Shown here: piece by piece, positions 53,504 to 64,000 of the stretch | How positions within the stretch are numbered: the stretch's first letter is position 1 | Layout: every line of letters starts with the position of its first letter | Assembly: GCA_009829735.1 (NCBI GenBank) | Contig: CM020618.1 | Coordinates: 22,119,346 to 22,183,345, forward strand | DNA length: 64,000 nucleotides | Reading direction: 5' to 3' | Source: Pyropia yezoensis | Lineage: Eukaryota; Rhodophyta; Bangiophyceae; Bangiales; Bangiaceae | Position numbers and translations under genes: made by a program | Notes under the pieces: generated by a model | The model's database searches: none | The model's input: the letters and a program-made list of their open reading frames with translations, nothing else | Told to the model about the DNA's origin: nothing

Positions 53504-55036
53504 TTACAGCAGGCGTCGTCGCCTCATGTAAGGCATGAGAAGTTGGCGGGGTATATTCGCTGCCTGTTCCCAGGTGGGTGAGTCGTACCCGACCCACATC
53601 ACTTTGACGTACCGGGGTCCTGGTAGGTCCGGGTCGGTGTGTCCGACCATGCTCTCTACTTGGCATGGAATCCCATCCGGCCCCACCTGGTCATCTGACC
53701 GGTGGGTAGTAAGCGCTTCATGTAGCAACCCAGCCGGTACCGGCTGAGGCTGTTCCGGCTTCGGAGCAGGTGTCAAATCGTTGAGATTGATGCGTTGTAT
53801 CTCCGTATCGGAGTGCAGGATGACAGAGTGATCATCTTTATGTAGGATCTGGTACGGTCCCTTGACCGGTTGCTTAAGCTTGTTCCATCGGAGCTTCTGG
53901 TGTCTGATATAGACCCAGTCACCTGTTACCAGGGTTGCGTTACGTACCCGTAGTCGGGCGTCGAAGTTCTTCTTGTATCGAAGTTGTGTACGGTCAAGGG
54001 CACCCTTGAGCTTAAGTATCATACACGATAGCTTGGCCAACCAAGCTAAGTGGATCCGTTCGGCCGGTCGGCCCTTCCGTATGTCACACCGAGTGCATCT
54101 GCCCGGTGGCAGCGTCAGGTTACCGACGCCCATTGGCATGACCCACTCCAGTGGGGCAATGCTGGTACTCCGGTGGGGCCTGGCATTGTACGCCAGGGTC
54201 AAGACGGACAGAAGCCTGTCCCACGTTTTCGTGTGCTCTGCCACATAGCATTGGAGCATCTTGACGATGGTGCGGTTGAACCGCTCCACCTGTCCGTTGG
54301 ATTGCGGGTGGCCGTCGGATGCCCGACGGGGTTCGATGCCGAACATGCCCAGGACCTTAGTGCAGAATGCTGATGTAAGGTTTGCTCCGTTATCGGAGAG
54401 GAGTTGCTTCATTACTCCGTAAGCACTGATCCAGTGGTCAACCACTGCGTTCATGATGGTGTAGGCCGTATCGTTCGGGATTGCTACTGCCCGTGACAGC
54501 TTAGTAAAGCGGTCCGACATGACCAGGATGTACCTGTTCCCTTCTTCCGTTACCGGAAGTGGCCCGAGTATGTCGATAGCGACTTGCTCGTTGGGCCCAT
54601 CGGGTGGGAATAGTTTCATAGCGGATGCCTGCCTATGAAGACTCATACGAGTCCGTGCACACGGGTGGCATCCCCGCACGTGGTCGACCACGTCGACGGC
54701 CATTGCTGGCCAGTAGAAGAACCTCCGCATTGCTGCGAACATGCGCGAACCCCCCGGGTGTCCGGCTGTAGGGGTCTCGTGTTCTCGTTCCATGACGGCT
54801 TGTCGTAAGGACACGGGAACCACGACTTGATGTCGTCCATCGGCAGGTGCCCGCCGGTATATGAGTCCGTCTTCATTCTCGGAGAAGATGTCGGCCGTGC
54901 CGGCCAGGAGTTTAGCGCGCTGGCGTTTGCAGTCATCATCATTGGCCTGTGCTTCGCGGAAGTCCGCGAGGGTCAATGGGCACGCCCGGTGTGCCATGGT
55001 ATGGTCAACCATACCTTGGGTGGCGTTACCCACCAT
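53504..55036 (-). pseudogene. element 1 integrase with chromodomain
   Basis: A 510-codon frame continuing the pol frame after a TGA at 55037-55039. It has the zinc-binding HHCC region (H in EREHETPT, H in AGHPG, then CHPC) and the integrase core with its acidic residues in VAIDILGPLP, LLSDNGANL and GQVERFN. The C-terminal KGPYQI segment precedes a chromodomain-like end (RYVKVMWVGYDSPTWEQAANI). Integrase inserts the cDNA, and the chromodomain steers it to chromatin marks. This is the best preserved part; the acidic triad is intact. Confidence 0.85.
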
Positions 55037-55681
55037 TCAAAGCGATACCACCGGGATGGCCTCGTCCACTTGCCGGGTATTCCCGCTCGGTATATCGAGT
55101 CGGGACAGCGCGTCTCCCAGATGATGGGTAGCGCCGGCCTTATATATGGTCCGGTAGTCGTGCTCGGCCATCTTCAGCCTCCACCGGGCTAGCCGTCCAT
55201 GGCTGTCGAAATCCTTGTCACCAAGGTTGAGGAGCCGTCGTAAAAGTTCGTGGTCGGACCTCACGATGAGCCTGGATCCTTCCAGGTATGGCCGGAGCAG
55301 TTGCACTGCCCATATGACTCCGAGGCTCTCGCGCTCGGTGGCACTATTGTTACGCTCAGCCGGGTTGAGTGTCCGGCTGAAGTACCATACCGGATTTAGG
55401 TCCGGGATAGCATTGTCGATACCGATGATCGTCTCTCCCTGTAGCAGGGTGCATCCCACTTGGGTATCGCAGGCATCGACGTCGATGACGAAGGTCCTGC
55501 GTCTATGCGGCAACGCAAGCACGGGTGGGGCTAGCAGGGCTTGCTTGAGCAGCACGAATGCCTCTCTTTCGCTCGGCGAGGGGGTTTGGAGTACCTTTGG
55601 CAAGGTGCTGCTCATCAGAACCGTTACCGGTTTGGCTATACGAGCGAAGTCCTTGACGAACCGTCGGTATACGTTGCACAT
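55037..55681 (-). pseudogene. element 1 RNase H region of RT
   Basis: Same frame as RT, after a TAA at 55685-55687 that falls in the usual connection sequence (SFLG.CN-like: here SL, stop, GMCNVYRRFVKDF). It contains FVIDVDACDTQVGCTLLQ, WYFSRTLNPAERN, a SATERESLGVIWAV segment and DHELLRRLL, the RNase H signature of gypsy elements. It ends at a TGA (55037-55039). Confidence 0.8.
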
Positions 55682-55684
55682 CCC

Positions 55685-56482
55685 TTACAAGCTCTTCAGC
55701 TGTGTCTGGGTGGTCGGGTATCGCGCATCCCGGAGTACCCGGGTATTAGCCTCGAGTACTCCCATTTTACCTGGTGTGATCTGGTGACCCAGGTATTCGA
55801 CGGTCTGTTGAAAGAAGGCGCACTTCTTGAGACGCAGGGTTACCCCGGCGTCCCGCAAGAGGGTGAGTACCTCCTCGACATGTTGCACATGGTCATCCAT
55901 GTTACGCGAGAAAACGATGACATCGTCCAGGTGCACCAGGCAGTTACGCCACTTCACTCCCGACAGTATAATGTCGATCGCCCGCTGGAATGTGGCGGGG
56001 GCGTTGGACAATCCAAAGAGCATCCTTAGGAACTCGTACATTCCACTGTGACAGACGAACGCCGTCTTGGGGATATCCTCTTATGCAACTGGGATCTGCC
56101 AGTACCCGGCACTGCATTCGATAGTGGTATACACTGTTGCTTCCCCCAGGGAGTCGATACACTCGTCCATCCTTGGTAAAGGGTATGAGTCTTTCTTGGT
56201 AACCAAGTTGAGGCGTCGATAATCGATGCAGAACCGAGGAGTTTGATCCTTTTTCGGTACGATAACGACTGGGGCGCCCCACTCCGACATCGAAGGTCGG
56301 ATCACGTTAGCTTCGCTCATCCTCTGCACTTCTCCGTCAACGATCTCTCGTTGCATAGGTCCCGCTCGGTGCGGTTGCGACCGCGCTGGTCGTGCACCTG
56401 GTACCAGGTCTACACGATGTTGGGTTGCCCCAATGGTACCCAGGGCCCCGCCGGTCCACAAGACGTCATGCTTTCTTAGCAT
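55685..56482 (-). pseudogene. element 1 reverse transcriptase
   Basis: RT palm and fingers: FCIDYRRLNLVTKKDSYPLPR, then TTIECSAGYWQIPVA, an internal TAA (56081-56083), FLRMLFGLSNAPATFQRA and LVHLDDVIVFS. The two aspartates of the LDD box are kept. The first catalytic acid, normally D in the T(L/I)D...GYWQ motif, is Glu here, and the residue before LDD is His instead of Tyr. With the stop this RT is expected to be non-functional. Confidence 0.85.
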
Positions 56483-56698
56483 CCGTCATCCCTCTTCGGC
56501 TACCGAAGAGGGATGGTGGTCGAGGTCAGCCTCGGCCAGTGCCTTCAAGGCTTCTTCGTCCTTCGGCGGAATGTCCGCCGGAGCTGGTGGTTGGTTAGGC
56601 TTCCCGGCGTCGGGTTCCTGCCGCTCGGTGGTCTCGGCGACCGCCAGTAACTCAAGTGGTTCCTTTTGACCTTCCTCGTCAGGGGTAAGGATGTCTCC

Positions 56699-57595
56699 TT
56701 AGTAGAGCTTGGCGTTCCCGAGGATAGTCCCTTTCGGAAGGGTGGCTGCCTTACGGCGATAGTTCGCCATCACGAGCAGTAATGACCCCCCCGCTGGGAG
56801 GTCTACAATACCGTTCGCCATGGTCAACCCATGGCGCTTGTAGGTTCGTAGGTTGGACTGGACTCTGCAAATGCCTGCGAGGTCACAGTTAACCGGGAGG
56901 ACTGTCTCCGACAGTGGCTCGAAGCGAGTCCGCTTGGCCAGCCAGAGTGTCTTCGGCTCTACGCTTGCGTATACCTCAGCCACGTTAACTTGGCTCCCTC
57001 GTAGCGTCAGGTCCCTGACGATAGCTGTCTGTCCTCTCTTCGTCCCGTCGGCCTCTTGTAGCTCAACGGTCCTCCGGCCCGGCCGGATCGCTTCCACGTG
57101 AACGTTGATGAAGGTGCCCCCCAGTATGCAGGGCACCGATAGAGTCTCACATACCAGAAAGTCGACTTCCGTCGTGAGTTCCCCGATGGTGACCCGCAGC
57201 GACATCGCTGCGGTCGTACGAGTGAGACGACCATTCGCATCCTTGATCGTGGGTCCCCGAGTCACTCTGACTCGCGGGAGCCACTTTTTCGGTAGGGTAT
57301 CCTTCCAGATAAGGTTCGGCCCAGCCCCTGCATCCAGTACAGGGTAAGACGATCGGGTCGACTGGGGGACAACCCCCAGTGTGGCTGATACCTTGAAGTT
57401 CTCCAAGGTGAACAGTACGTGGCCTACACCGATATCCGGTGTAGCTCGGGCATCCTGGACAGGGCCCTTGTCTGGTTCAACGTGACGGGGCTTCCCGTCC
57501 TCGCCTCCCTTCCTTGGAGGTTGGTCATCATTCCCCTGACGCCGCATCGTCGGGGCCGGAAGGTGTACCCGGGGATTGATGCGGCGTCGGCTCAA
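56699..57595 (-). pseudogene. element 1 protease region
   Basis: Retroviral-type aspartic protease segment with YPVLDAGAGPNLIWKDTL; the active-site D-T/S-G reads D-A-G. Later strands (VDFLVCETLSVPCILGGTFI) fit the fold, with ILGG as the second signature. The frame ends at a TAA (56699-56701). After it the same frame continues through an acidic linker to another stop (TGA 56486-56488) and into RT, so the protein is cut from the rest of pol. Confidence 0.75.
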
Positions 57596-57678
57596 CCGCG
57601 CTCTCCGTGGGGCTTTCCCCGCGGCAGTCCGGGGGGGCTGATAAGGGTTGCCCCAGCGACCCCGTGTCGTCCTTCCTC

Positions 57679-59862
57679 TTACTCGTTTCCCGCGCTTGGC
57701 CGGGTCTTGTCTTCCGGGATATCCGGGAGAGGAGGTGCCTCCTCGACTGCCAGCACTCCTCCTGGGGCTTGCTGCCTACCCGGTGCCGGTGCTCTTGCGG
57801 GATACCCCCCAATGGATGCCTTGTGTTGCGCCGCTGCCCGTCGAGACTCCTCCGGGATGAGCCGGCATGAGGACACCCAGTGTTGGGGGTCTCCGCACAA
57901 CATACATCCGGAAGTGCCGGCCGACCCGGGCGTCCTCGTCGGATTGGCCCCATAGGTCCGGTTGCCTGCCTCGGGCGCCCGAGTGCCTGCCCCTTGGTAG
58001 GCCTTGGGTCCCGGTGCCAAACAGAACATGGACTCCCCCAGCCGGTTGGCCCTACCCGCGATGTGCGGAGGTGCCTCCGTACGCACCGCCCATGTCGGCA
58101 GGGGTTGGTGGGGGCTACTCGTAACCGGGGCAGACCCCGTAGTCCGTGCAAACGGGACGCGACGACCCGCACCATCGTTGACCTGGAACTGGGTCCCAGC
58201 CGGGGCGATGTACGCTACCTTACCTTGCTCATCAATCACCGGCGTCGCCGGTAGCAACAGGTGGCCCTGTTGGTCGACCAGAGGTTCATCCTCGCCCGTG
58301 GGGGTATACTCGGTTGCTACCAGTACTGGTGCGGCCTTACGTTCCACCTTCTCTTGCCTCGATACCGAGGTAAGGTCGGGCTTGCTGCCCTCACCCTTGG
58401 GCTTCGGAGTTAAGGCACACTCCGGGTGTAGCACCCGGTAGGCGTCCCCCAGGGACTTGCACATGTGCATCGGTCGACTAAAGTTCGTCCGAGCCGTATT
58501 GGCTCCCCGTGCGGATATCCGCACGTAGTTGGGCACTCCTGCGAACAGGATGGCACGTAGCTCTCCTTCTGCGAGGAGCTTCCCCAGCTCGTAGTCGAGC
58601 TCTTGGATCCGGCATCCGAACATCTCCTCATCCTCCCAGGAATGGGCGGTGGCGGTGCGAAGGGCCCGGTAGTGGTCTTCGCACTTGTCCTCACTGAGGT
58701 AGCTGCTTAGCAGCTCCTTCAGTATACCACGGTAATCCATGGGGGTGGCTGCGACCCTCATTCCCGGCATCGGGGATGCCTGGCGAAGAATGCCTCGCAC
58801 CCGTTCATCCACAAAGGACGGGAGGATCTCCAGTGCCAGCCCCTCGTTGACAAGTGCCTTGTCTGCGGCTGCCTTGAAGCTAGTCAGGAAGCCAATGACT
58901 GCCAACGGGCGTCCGTTCGGGCCCCCGAACATAGCGACTCCCTTCACAAGTGTCTGCATAGAGCGGATCGCTCGATGCGAGGTAGTACGCATCGATTACG
59001 ATGCGGTAGTGGATCGGTCTTCCAGACGATAACGTTCAGGAGTCAGTACCGACCGGAAGACTTCGTTGACGATCTCCGTGTCAGCGTCCTGGATATGCAG
59101 TCGCTTGGCCAGTTGATGAATAAACTCATCGGACTCCATCCGCTTCAGTAAGCTCGCAGTAACCTGCGCTGTCATAGCTTGCACCAGTGACCCTGGAACT
59201 TCTGGCGTCGGCGCCTCGAGTGACCGAGTTGCTTGGCTTCCGTCGTCGAGGGGGTACTGCGATAGGGTACCACCCCCCTCCATAGCCGACTCTGTTCCGG
59301 CGTAGGTATCCGCCGAACCATGTCCGCGGAGTCCGCTCTGGGTACTCCGAGCGTAGCGCTCCGTGTGGCTACGTTCCAACTCGGCTGACGAGTCTGATCC
59401 ATAACCCGCCGTATCCGGGGGTTGTCCAGGAGGAGCGACACCGGGGTCGACCCCGGTGGACTCCGAGAGTAGTCCGGCCTGCTCGAACCGTACCGGTGAG
59501 GGAGGAACACGACGGGGTGCCGTCGTGTGCCGTGTTGACATCAGCACAGCCATTGCGTCCTCCGAACGCTCTTGACGGGCGTCGAGTCCGGTGAACCGGG
59601 CCTCGGTGCGCCCCAATGATGCCATCAGGGAGTCCCCTGGTGAAGGTGGCGGCGGAGTGAGGTCGGCAGAAGACGGTTGAGGCGGTCCGCCGCCCCCGGC
59701 CGTCCGCGCCGTACCAAACGTCGATCCGGCACCGGAGAGCATTGGCGTCTCAATGTTGTCGTTCGAGTTACCGATCCCGGTTCCCGGGTTCAACTCCGGG
59801 GTCGGCGTCGACGCCGATCCGTCATCTTGAACGTTCCCCGTCTCTTTGGTTGACAAAGTCAC
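57679..59862 (-). pseudogene. element 1 gag with CCHC zinc knuckle and one in-frame stop
   Basis: Starts at 59862 (MTLSTKETGNV) and continues in one frame to 57679. A single TAA at 58996-58998 splits it into 288 and 437 codons; the second half restarts at an ATG two codons later. The middle (VPNYVRISARGANTARTNF region) is the capsid-like part, and CMLCGDPQHWVSSC is a CX2CX4HX4C zinc knuckle that would bind RNA. The N-terminal third is Pro/Gly/Ser-rich. pol lies in a different frame, so gag-pol expression would have needed frameshifting or a separate start. Confidence 0.8.
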
Positions 59863-60061
59863 AATCAGTCAACCGACGTAACGGTTACCACGAATAAGAG
59901 AGCGAGGGTGTAGGTTGAGGGAGAGGCACAGTCGATCGCAGTCAAGCGTAACCACTCAACATAAGCAACCAGATCGCAACACCACGAGTACAAGAAAAGG
60001 ACCGGATCCCTATCCGTGTGCCAGGGCCGAAGACGGCGTCACCACAAGGGTGACGGAAACC

Positions 60062-60080
60062 CGTCCCCTGCTGCTCCACC
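60062..60080 (-). promoter_or_regulatory. candidate primer-binding site, element 1
   Basis: Read on the minus strand it starts TGGTGGAGCAGCAGGGG, 200 bp upstream of gag. The plus-strand form ends CCA, as a tRNA 3' end would. The same 19 nt with one change occur upstream of gag in element 2. The primer tRNA was not identified. Confidence 0.6.
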
Positions 60081-60081
60081 A

Positions 60082-60300
60082 GTGTAGCACAGTAGGGAAC
60101 CGCTGCACGTCCACTCTCAGGGAACACTCACCGAGGGGGATCGGCACCAACGTCACCGGGGGGCCAAGGTTTCTGTACTTGGAGCGCAAGCCACGGGACC
60201 AAGATGGGAGCCCGAATGGGGTTTGTTGTTCTACCATGGCCGGCGGTGGATTCGCCGCCGGCCCCCTCCTTATAAACCCTCGGAGACACTACTAACTATC
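60082..60300 (-). repeat. candidate 5' LTR of element 1 with TATA box and hairpin
   Basis: Begins one base from the primer-binding site, where the minus strand ends GTGCTACA. A minus-strand TTTATAA (60270-60276) is followed by a hairpin (60238-60263) with 9-bp arms GGCCGGCGG/CCGCCGGCC, fitting a promoter and transcript start. The outer end is not defined and no second LTR copy is visible in the window. Confidence 0.5.
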
Positions 60301-60401
60301 CTCCACCCCAAGATGCAAGTCCCTCTGGTCATACGTTACTAATAGATGCAGTGACCAATACGGACTCCCAAGTTGAAAGTTAAGGGTTGGAAGTAGTCCC
60401 C

Positions 60402-60878
60402 CTATATGAGGGTCACAATACGGTCATCCATGTTGTTACAGTTGCACAGCCCAAACGGCAACCGCTTGCACTGGTAGGTATCATATTGACAGGTAAAGGT
60501 AGTTTTTGGCCTGTCCTCCGGGGCAATGGGAGTCTTCCAGTACTCCGCGCTACAGCCCAAGGTGGAGAACACGTTTGCGTCCCCCAGTGAGTCCAGACAG
60601 CCATCCATCCTAGGAAGAGGATAAATATCCTACACAATGCTCTCGTTGAGCTAACGGTAGTCCATACATAACTGTGGTGTCCCATCCGGTTTGAGGACGA
60701 TCACGACTGGGCTCGCCCACTCGGCGTTGCTGGCCTCAATCACGTCTAGGGCCTCCATGCGAGCAACTTTCTCCTGGTTGAGCGCCCTTGAACGGGGCCC
60801 TTCCCTATACAGTCGTTGACGTAGGGCCACAACGGGCTTCAACTCGATCCGGTGCTGTGTGGCCTTCATGAGTCCCAA
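60402..60878 (-). pseudogene. element 2 RT fragment
   Basis: Split by stops and a frameshift: EGPRSRALNQEKVARMEA, WASPVVIVLKPDGTPQLCMD, then YPLPRMDGCLDSLGDANVF, STLGCSAEYWKTPIAPEDRP and FGLCN. The first catalytic Asp is Gly and the G of GYWQ is Glu, so it is inactive. The sequence stops matching RT after CNCNNMDD. Confidence 0.75.
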
Positions 60879-61338
60879 TAGGCCATCTCACAACTTGTGA
60901 TATTGGTCCACGAGGCGTTCCAATTTGAACCCGCAACTTGGGCGGAACATTCTCCATATCCACATGGGGTCGAGGAGGGGCTGCGGACTTGGCTTTGTCC
61001 TTCTCCTCCGCGGGCTTCTTGCCGCCGGTCACTCCCGAGTTGAGGGTGACCGATATCACCGAACCCTCGTACTCGTCGATATGGCCGAACTTGGCTCCCG
61101 ACTTGAAGTACTTGGGTGTGGAGCTCAGGTTCATCACCTGGACCTTCCATGGGACTCCGGCTTTGGATTCCATCGTGCAAAGGGCACCATGCACTTGGTG
61201 CTTACGAGAAAGACGGGGGTTAGGGTGCACCAACCCGTTTCCCGTGTAATCAGGTACCACGTCTACGTGTGCCGCCGAGTTGGGAGGCAACGTGACTGTA
61301 CGGGCCAGACGCAAGGTAGCAGCAAACCCTTCTCTCAC
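60805..61338 (-). pseudogene. element 2 protease-RT linker region
   Basis: A 177-codon frame with GFAATLRLARTVTLPPNSAA, CTMESKAGVPWKVQVMNLS and FKSGAKFGHIDEYEG. This is the region between protease and RT in gypsy elements (compare element 1 around 56700-57000: LANRTRF-like, then NLRTYKR). It runs into the start of RT. Confidence 0.55.
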
Positions 61339-61359
61339 AGAGAAAAACGGCTTCGACTG

Positions 61360-61779
61360 TTATACTGTCACAGAAGCCACAGACTTCCCCTTACCTAGGA
61401 TGGGGATAGTTTCCCCATTCATCAACTTTACCCAGAACTCAGGGCCGCTAATCAAAGGCACCTGAGTCACCACACACGGGGTGCCCAGAAGCAGGGACAC
61501 CGACATGATCTCAACAACACCATAGGTCTCGTCGACCTTATGGGACCCCAGCCTAGTTGGCAGGGTTACAGCACCAACAATGGGCAGTATCCCACCATTG
61601 ATGTCGATCATATAGTTAGCCTTGGCCCTCCAACGTTGGAGTTCCACTTTCTTGGGTATCAGCAACTTGCGAATCAAGGAAGCGCCTGAGCCAGTATGCA
61701 GTACGATACGGGCACAACACGCACATCCTGGGGCTAGTTGCACCCGGCCAGCCACCTGGAAGTTCTCTCCGGTCAGCAC
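61360..61779 (-). pseudogene. element 2 protease, catalytic Asp replaced
   Basis: CARIVLHTGSGASLIRKLL matches the active-site strand, but the catalytic D-T-G reads H-T-G. The later VSLLLGTPCV matches the second conserved turn (LLG). It is in a different frame from gag and is predicted to be inactive. Confidence 0.7.
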
Positions 61780-61937
61780 AGCGATGACCCGACGTGGGTT
61801 AACGTTCTTAGGCAGTCGTACCCGAGGTGAGCAGACCCCGTTGGGTCGGCGCAGTATGCGACAGGGCTGAGTCGCCCTCTGGACGACCCACTTGGCCGAG
61901 GCTGCCGCTGTGAGCTTCGGACAACCAGCTCCAGAGG

Positions 61938-63903
61938 TTACTCATTTCGCGCCGACTTGGCTTGAGAGTCAGATGGCGAAGGGAAGGTCGACGAGTCCGA
62001 GGACGACGTGTCCGCCTCTTCCGCCGGGGGTGTGGCCACAGCCACCACCGGCCGCGTACTCCCTTCTCGGCGCGAGCTTACTTCGCTCATTGCCGTCTTC
62101 TTGCTTGCATTCCTGACCAGTTGTTGAAAGCGTTTACTCAACATAGGGCAGTCGTAAGCCCAGTGTCCATCAGCGTTGCAGTTCCAACACCGATTCTCCG
62201 TTCCCGGAAGGGTCTTTTCGACTTGAGAACACGAGAGGCTGCCTTGGGAAGTTCCGATAGCGGCCACCACCTTATCCTTACGGATCGGGCGAGCCTCTCG
62301 CAGCGCTTTGGCTCTGCGAGCCTACTCTTTCTCCTTGGCCAACTCGGCCTGCCGTTCCTGGCGTTGTTCATTTCGCAGCTTGCGGTAAGCCTCCCCTCTG
62401 CGGTAGGCAAACCTGGCCAACTCGGCCAGTGTCGCCCAGGAAGTGTTATGCTTCCGGGTCTCTCTACGGACCGAACAATGGAGACCTTCCACAAAGCGAC
62501 TCTTCACCACAGCTTGTGGGCGAAGAAAGCCACAGAGATTGTTGATCTTACGGACTCGGTCCGCGAAGGACAACTCGTCCTCATTCTCCTTCTTGTACGC
62601 CTGCGTAAACTCCTCGACTTGAGAAGCCAACGCGGCTTCATCAACCATAGCCCTGAACAACCAGTTGATGAGCTCCAGGCAGAACGTCACCTCAACAGCT
62701 CCTCCACTTGAGGAACTGGGCATGAAGGACATAATTTTCCTCCGTAGGTCGCCGTTTGTGAATTCTTGTATCATGTAGAAAGCCATGCATTTACTTATGG
62801 CATTGGCGTCACAGGCTGTTGTAAAAAGACGTAGGAACTCAAAGACATGGAGGGGGGCAGTTCCATCCCACTCCGCTTTGTGCCCAAAAGAGCAAGTTAC
62901 GTTCCTCTTGGCACGGTCCATTACTCGGGCCTAAACAGGGCCATACGCCACTGACTTTTTGTTCAGGGCGTAAGCCTCACAGTCAAAGATACCCTGGTAG
63001 ACCAGGTTGGCTACCTGGATCTTGGGCGACACCTCACGTTGAGGGAGCAGCCGCTGGGGCAGAGGGGTAAACTGACCCGTCTCTGCCATCTGCACCGGCG
63101 GGCTGGGTGTAACCCCCGGTATCTCTACAGGAGACGCCCTTGTATAAAACGTTCGACCTGCTGACGTCCCCGTGGCTCCCAAGTTGGGAGTCACACGGGT
63201 TGGTCCCTGTTCGGGACGCCCCGATACAGGCGTAGGGTGAAGTGTTCCCTGCGTCTGCGGGCTCGAGAGCTCCACTCCGGCTGGACATTGAGACCATCTG
63301 GCAAACTCGCCACAATCTGATTTAAAATGACACTTGTCATCGTGACCACCAGTTCCGGCAAAGTCTGCCGCAACACATCGGTCGCCTCCCGAGCGACAGT
63401 TTCCGCCAGGAGAGGGTTCTCGACTCCAGTCGAGTCTCGGTCAGCCTCCGGGAGTCCACCTCAGGGGAAACCACGATCCTCAGAAGTCTCAACCGAGGGC
63501 AAGGGCGCGAGCCCATCAGCGACCGACGGAGGCTCGCCGTCCTCCGAAAGCCTATTTGGCGATGGCTCCATGCCAAGTTGGCTGCAACCCGAGTGGATCC
63601 CGCGGGGACAGTCCTCTCACCTTGGGACGTTCCCGTTGAGTGTACCACACGGTGGCCGGACTTCGGCCAACCATCATCGGGGGTGTCACCCGAATGAACT
63701 CCCGACTGAGTCGGGGTAACCAATTGCCCGCCCGTACTCCCAGTCCTGCTGGCTTGAGGGACCTCTAGTCCCTCTACGACCCCGGGTACACCTACCTGAG
63801 TCACACCAGTGTTCAAAGGCACTTGAGGACGTGCGTCACCCGTGTACTCCCCGGACGACGGGGGGTCCGATCCAGCCATGTTCGCTAAAGCTCCGTACGA
63901 CAT
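61938..63903 (-). pseudogene. element 2 gag with CCHC zinc knuckle
   Basis: The ATG at 63903 (MSYGALANMAGSDPP) opens a Thr/Pro/Gly-rich head that shifts frame between about 63550 and 63275. The capsid-like part 62921-62322 (HVFEFLRLFTTACDANAIS, FTQAYKKENEDELSFADRVRK, EGLHCSVRRETRKH) is typical retrotransposon gag. CWNCNADGHWAYDC is a CX2CX4HX4C knuckle. In-frame stops occur at 62931 and 62322. It resembles element 1 gag in layout, not closely in sequence. Confidence 0.8.
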
Positions 63904-63977
63904 AGTCCAAGACCACCGTTCCTGTGAGACAAATCGCCCCCCACACCCGGGTGCACCCGGAGGTAAAGCTTACCTCT

Positions 63978-63996
63978 GTCCCCTGCTGCTCTACCA
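63978..63996 (-). promoter_or_regulatory. candidate primer-binding site, element 2
   Basis: The minus-strand reading starts TGGTAGAGCAGCAGGGG. It is identical to the site of element 1 except for one base, and lies at the same position relative to gag (about 75-200 bp upstream). It is a few bases from the window end, so the LTR is not visible. Confidence 0.6.
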
Positions 63997-64000
63997 AATG

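Larger units (their letters stand above)
53504..60300 (-). mobile_element. degenerate Ty3/gypsy chromovirus (element 1)
   Basis: Minus-strand order: candidate 5' LTR (about 60300-60082), primer-binding site, gag (59862-57679), protease, RT, RNase H, integrase and chromodomain (to 53504). This order is Ty3/gypsy, and the chromodomain marks a chromovirus. gag and pol are each free of frameshifts but carry one and five internal nonsense codons. A matching 3' LTR was not found, so the right-hand boundary in the element's own orientation is open. It interrupts or abuts a second gypsy remnant at about 60400. Confidence 0.85.
60402..63996 (-). mobile_element. degenerate Ty3/gypsy element 2 (partial)
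   Basis: Minus-strand order: primer-binding site (63978-63996), gag (63903 to about 61938), protease (61779-61360), linker and the first part of RT (60878-60402). RT is cut off at about 60400, close to the candidate LTR of element 1. There is no RNase H or integrase. Its 5' LTR, if present, lies beyond the window. Several stops and frameshifts show it is older or faster decayed than element 1. Confidence 0.8.

Overview
The window looks like nuclear DNA of a photosynthetic eukaryote, most likely a red alga of the Porphyra/Pyropia type. This is inferred from a very high GC content with long C and G homopolymers, poly-Ala/Pro/Gly/Thr proteins, plastid-transit-like N-termini, GT-AG introns in some genes and none in others, and chromodomain Ty3/gypsy retroelements beside a Tc1/mariner/IS630-type transposase. 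No bacterial operon structure, rRNA, tRNA or CRISPR array was seen.

Layout. (1) 0.3-12.9 kb: a dispersed family of three Mpo1-like (DUF962) membrane protein genes. Two are intact plus-strand copies of exactly 229 codons (8125-8814 and 11973-12662). One is a minus-strand copy (612-1209) with a frameshift, an internal deletion and all three conserved histidines changed to arginine. A second small ORF is duplicated with the family. (2) 13-25.4 kb: a low-complexity minus-strand gene of unknown function; a plastid-type thioredoxin-like gene with a CRAC active site; a 3.4 kb stretch of homopolymer-rich non-coding DNA; and a large HEAT-repeat protein resembling phosphatase-4 regulatory subunits. (3) 26.4-29.1 kb: a complete four-exon dynamin-family GTPase on the minus strand. 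(4) 29.6-50 kb: sparse genes (two secreted proteins, a three-exon Cys/His-rich protein, one intact DDE transposase) among non-autonomous DNA transposons. These are two full 648-bp inverted-repeat elements plus a fragment carrying a nested 119-bp element, and a 514-bp hAT-like element packed with GTACGC motifs. (5) 50.2-53 kb: tandem and inverted repeats, then a frameshifted Myb/SANT-like gene. (6) 53.5-64 kb: two degenerate minus-strand Ty3/gypsy elements. The first is a chromovirus with gag, protease, RT, RNase H and integrase-chromodomain; its frames are intact but carry six nonsense codons. The second is a gag-protease-RT remnant. Both have damaged protease or RT catalytic residues, and both share a 19-nt candidate primer-binding site.

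The genes do not form one pathway. The host genes suggest ordinary cell functions: fatty-acid or membrane metabolism, plastid redox, phosphatase regulation, membrane fission and cell-surface proteins. Long stretches have no supportable gene. Many ATG-to-stop frames there are products of GC-rich low-complexity sequence, and two real genes appear interrupted by homopolymer-length frameshifts that may be assembly errors.
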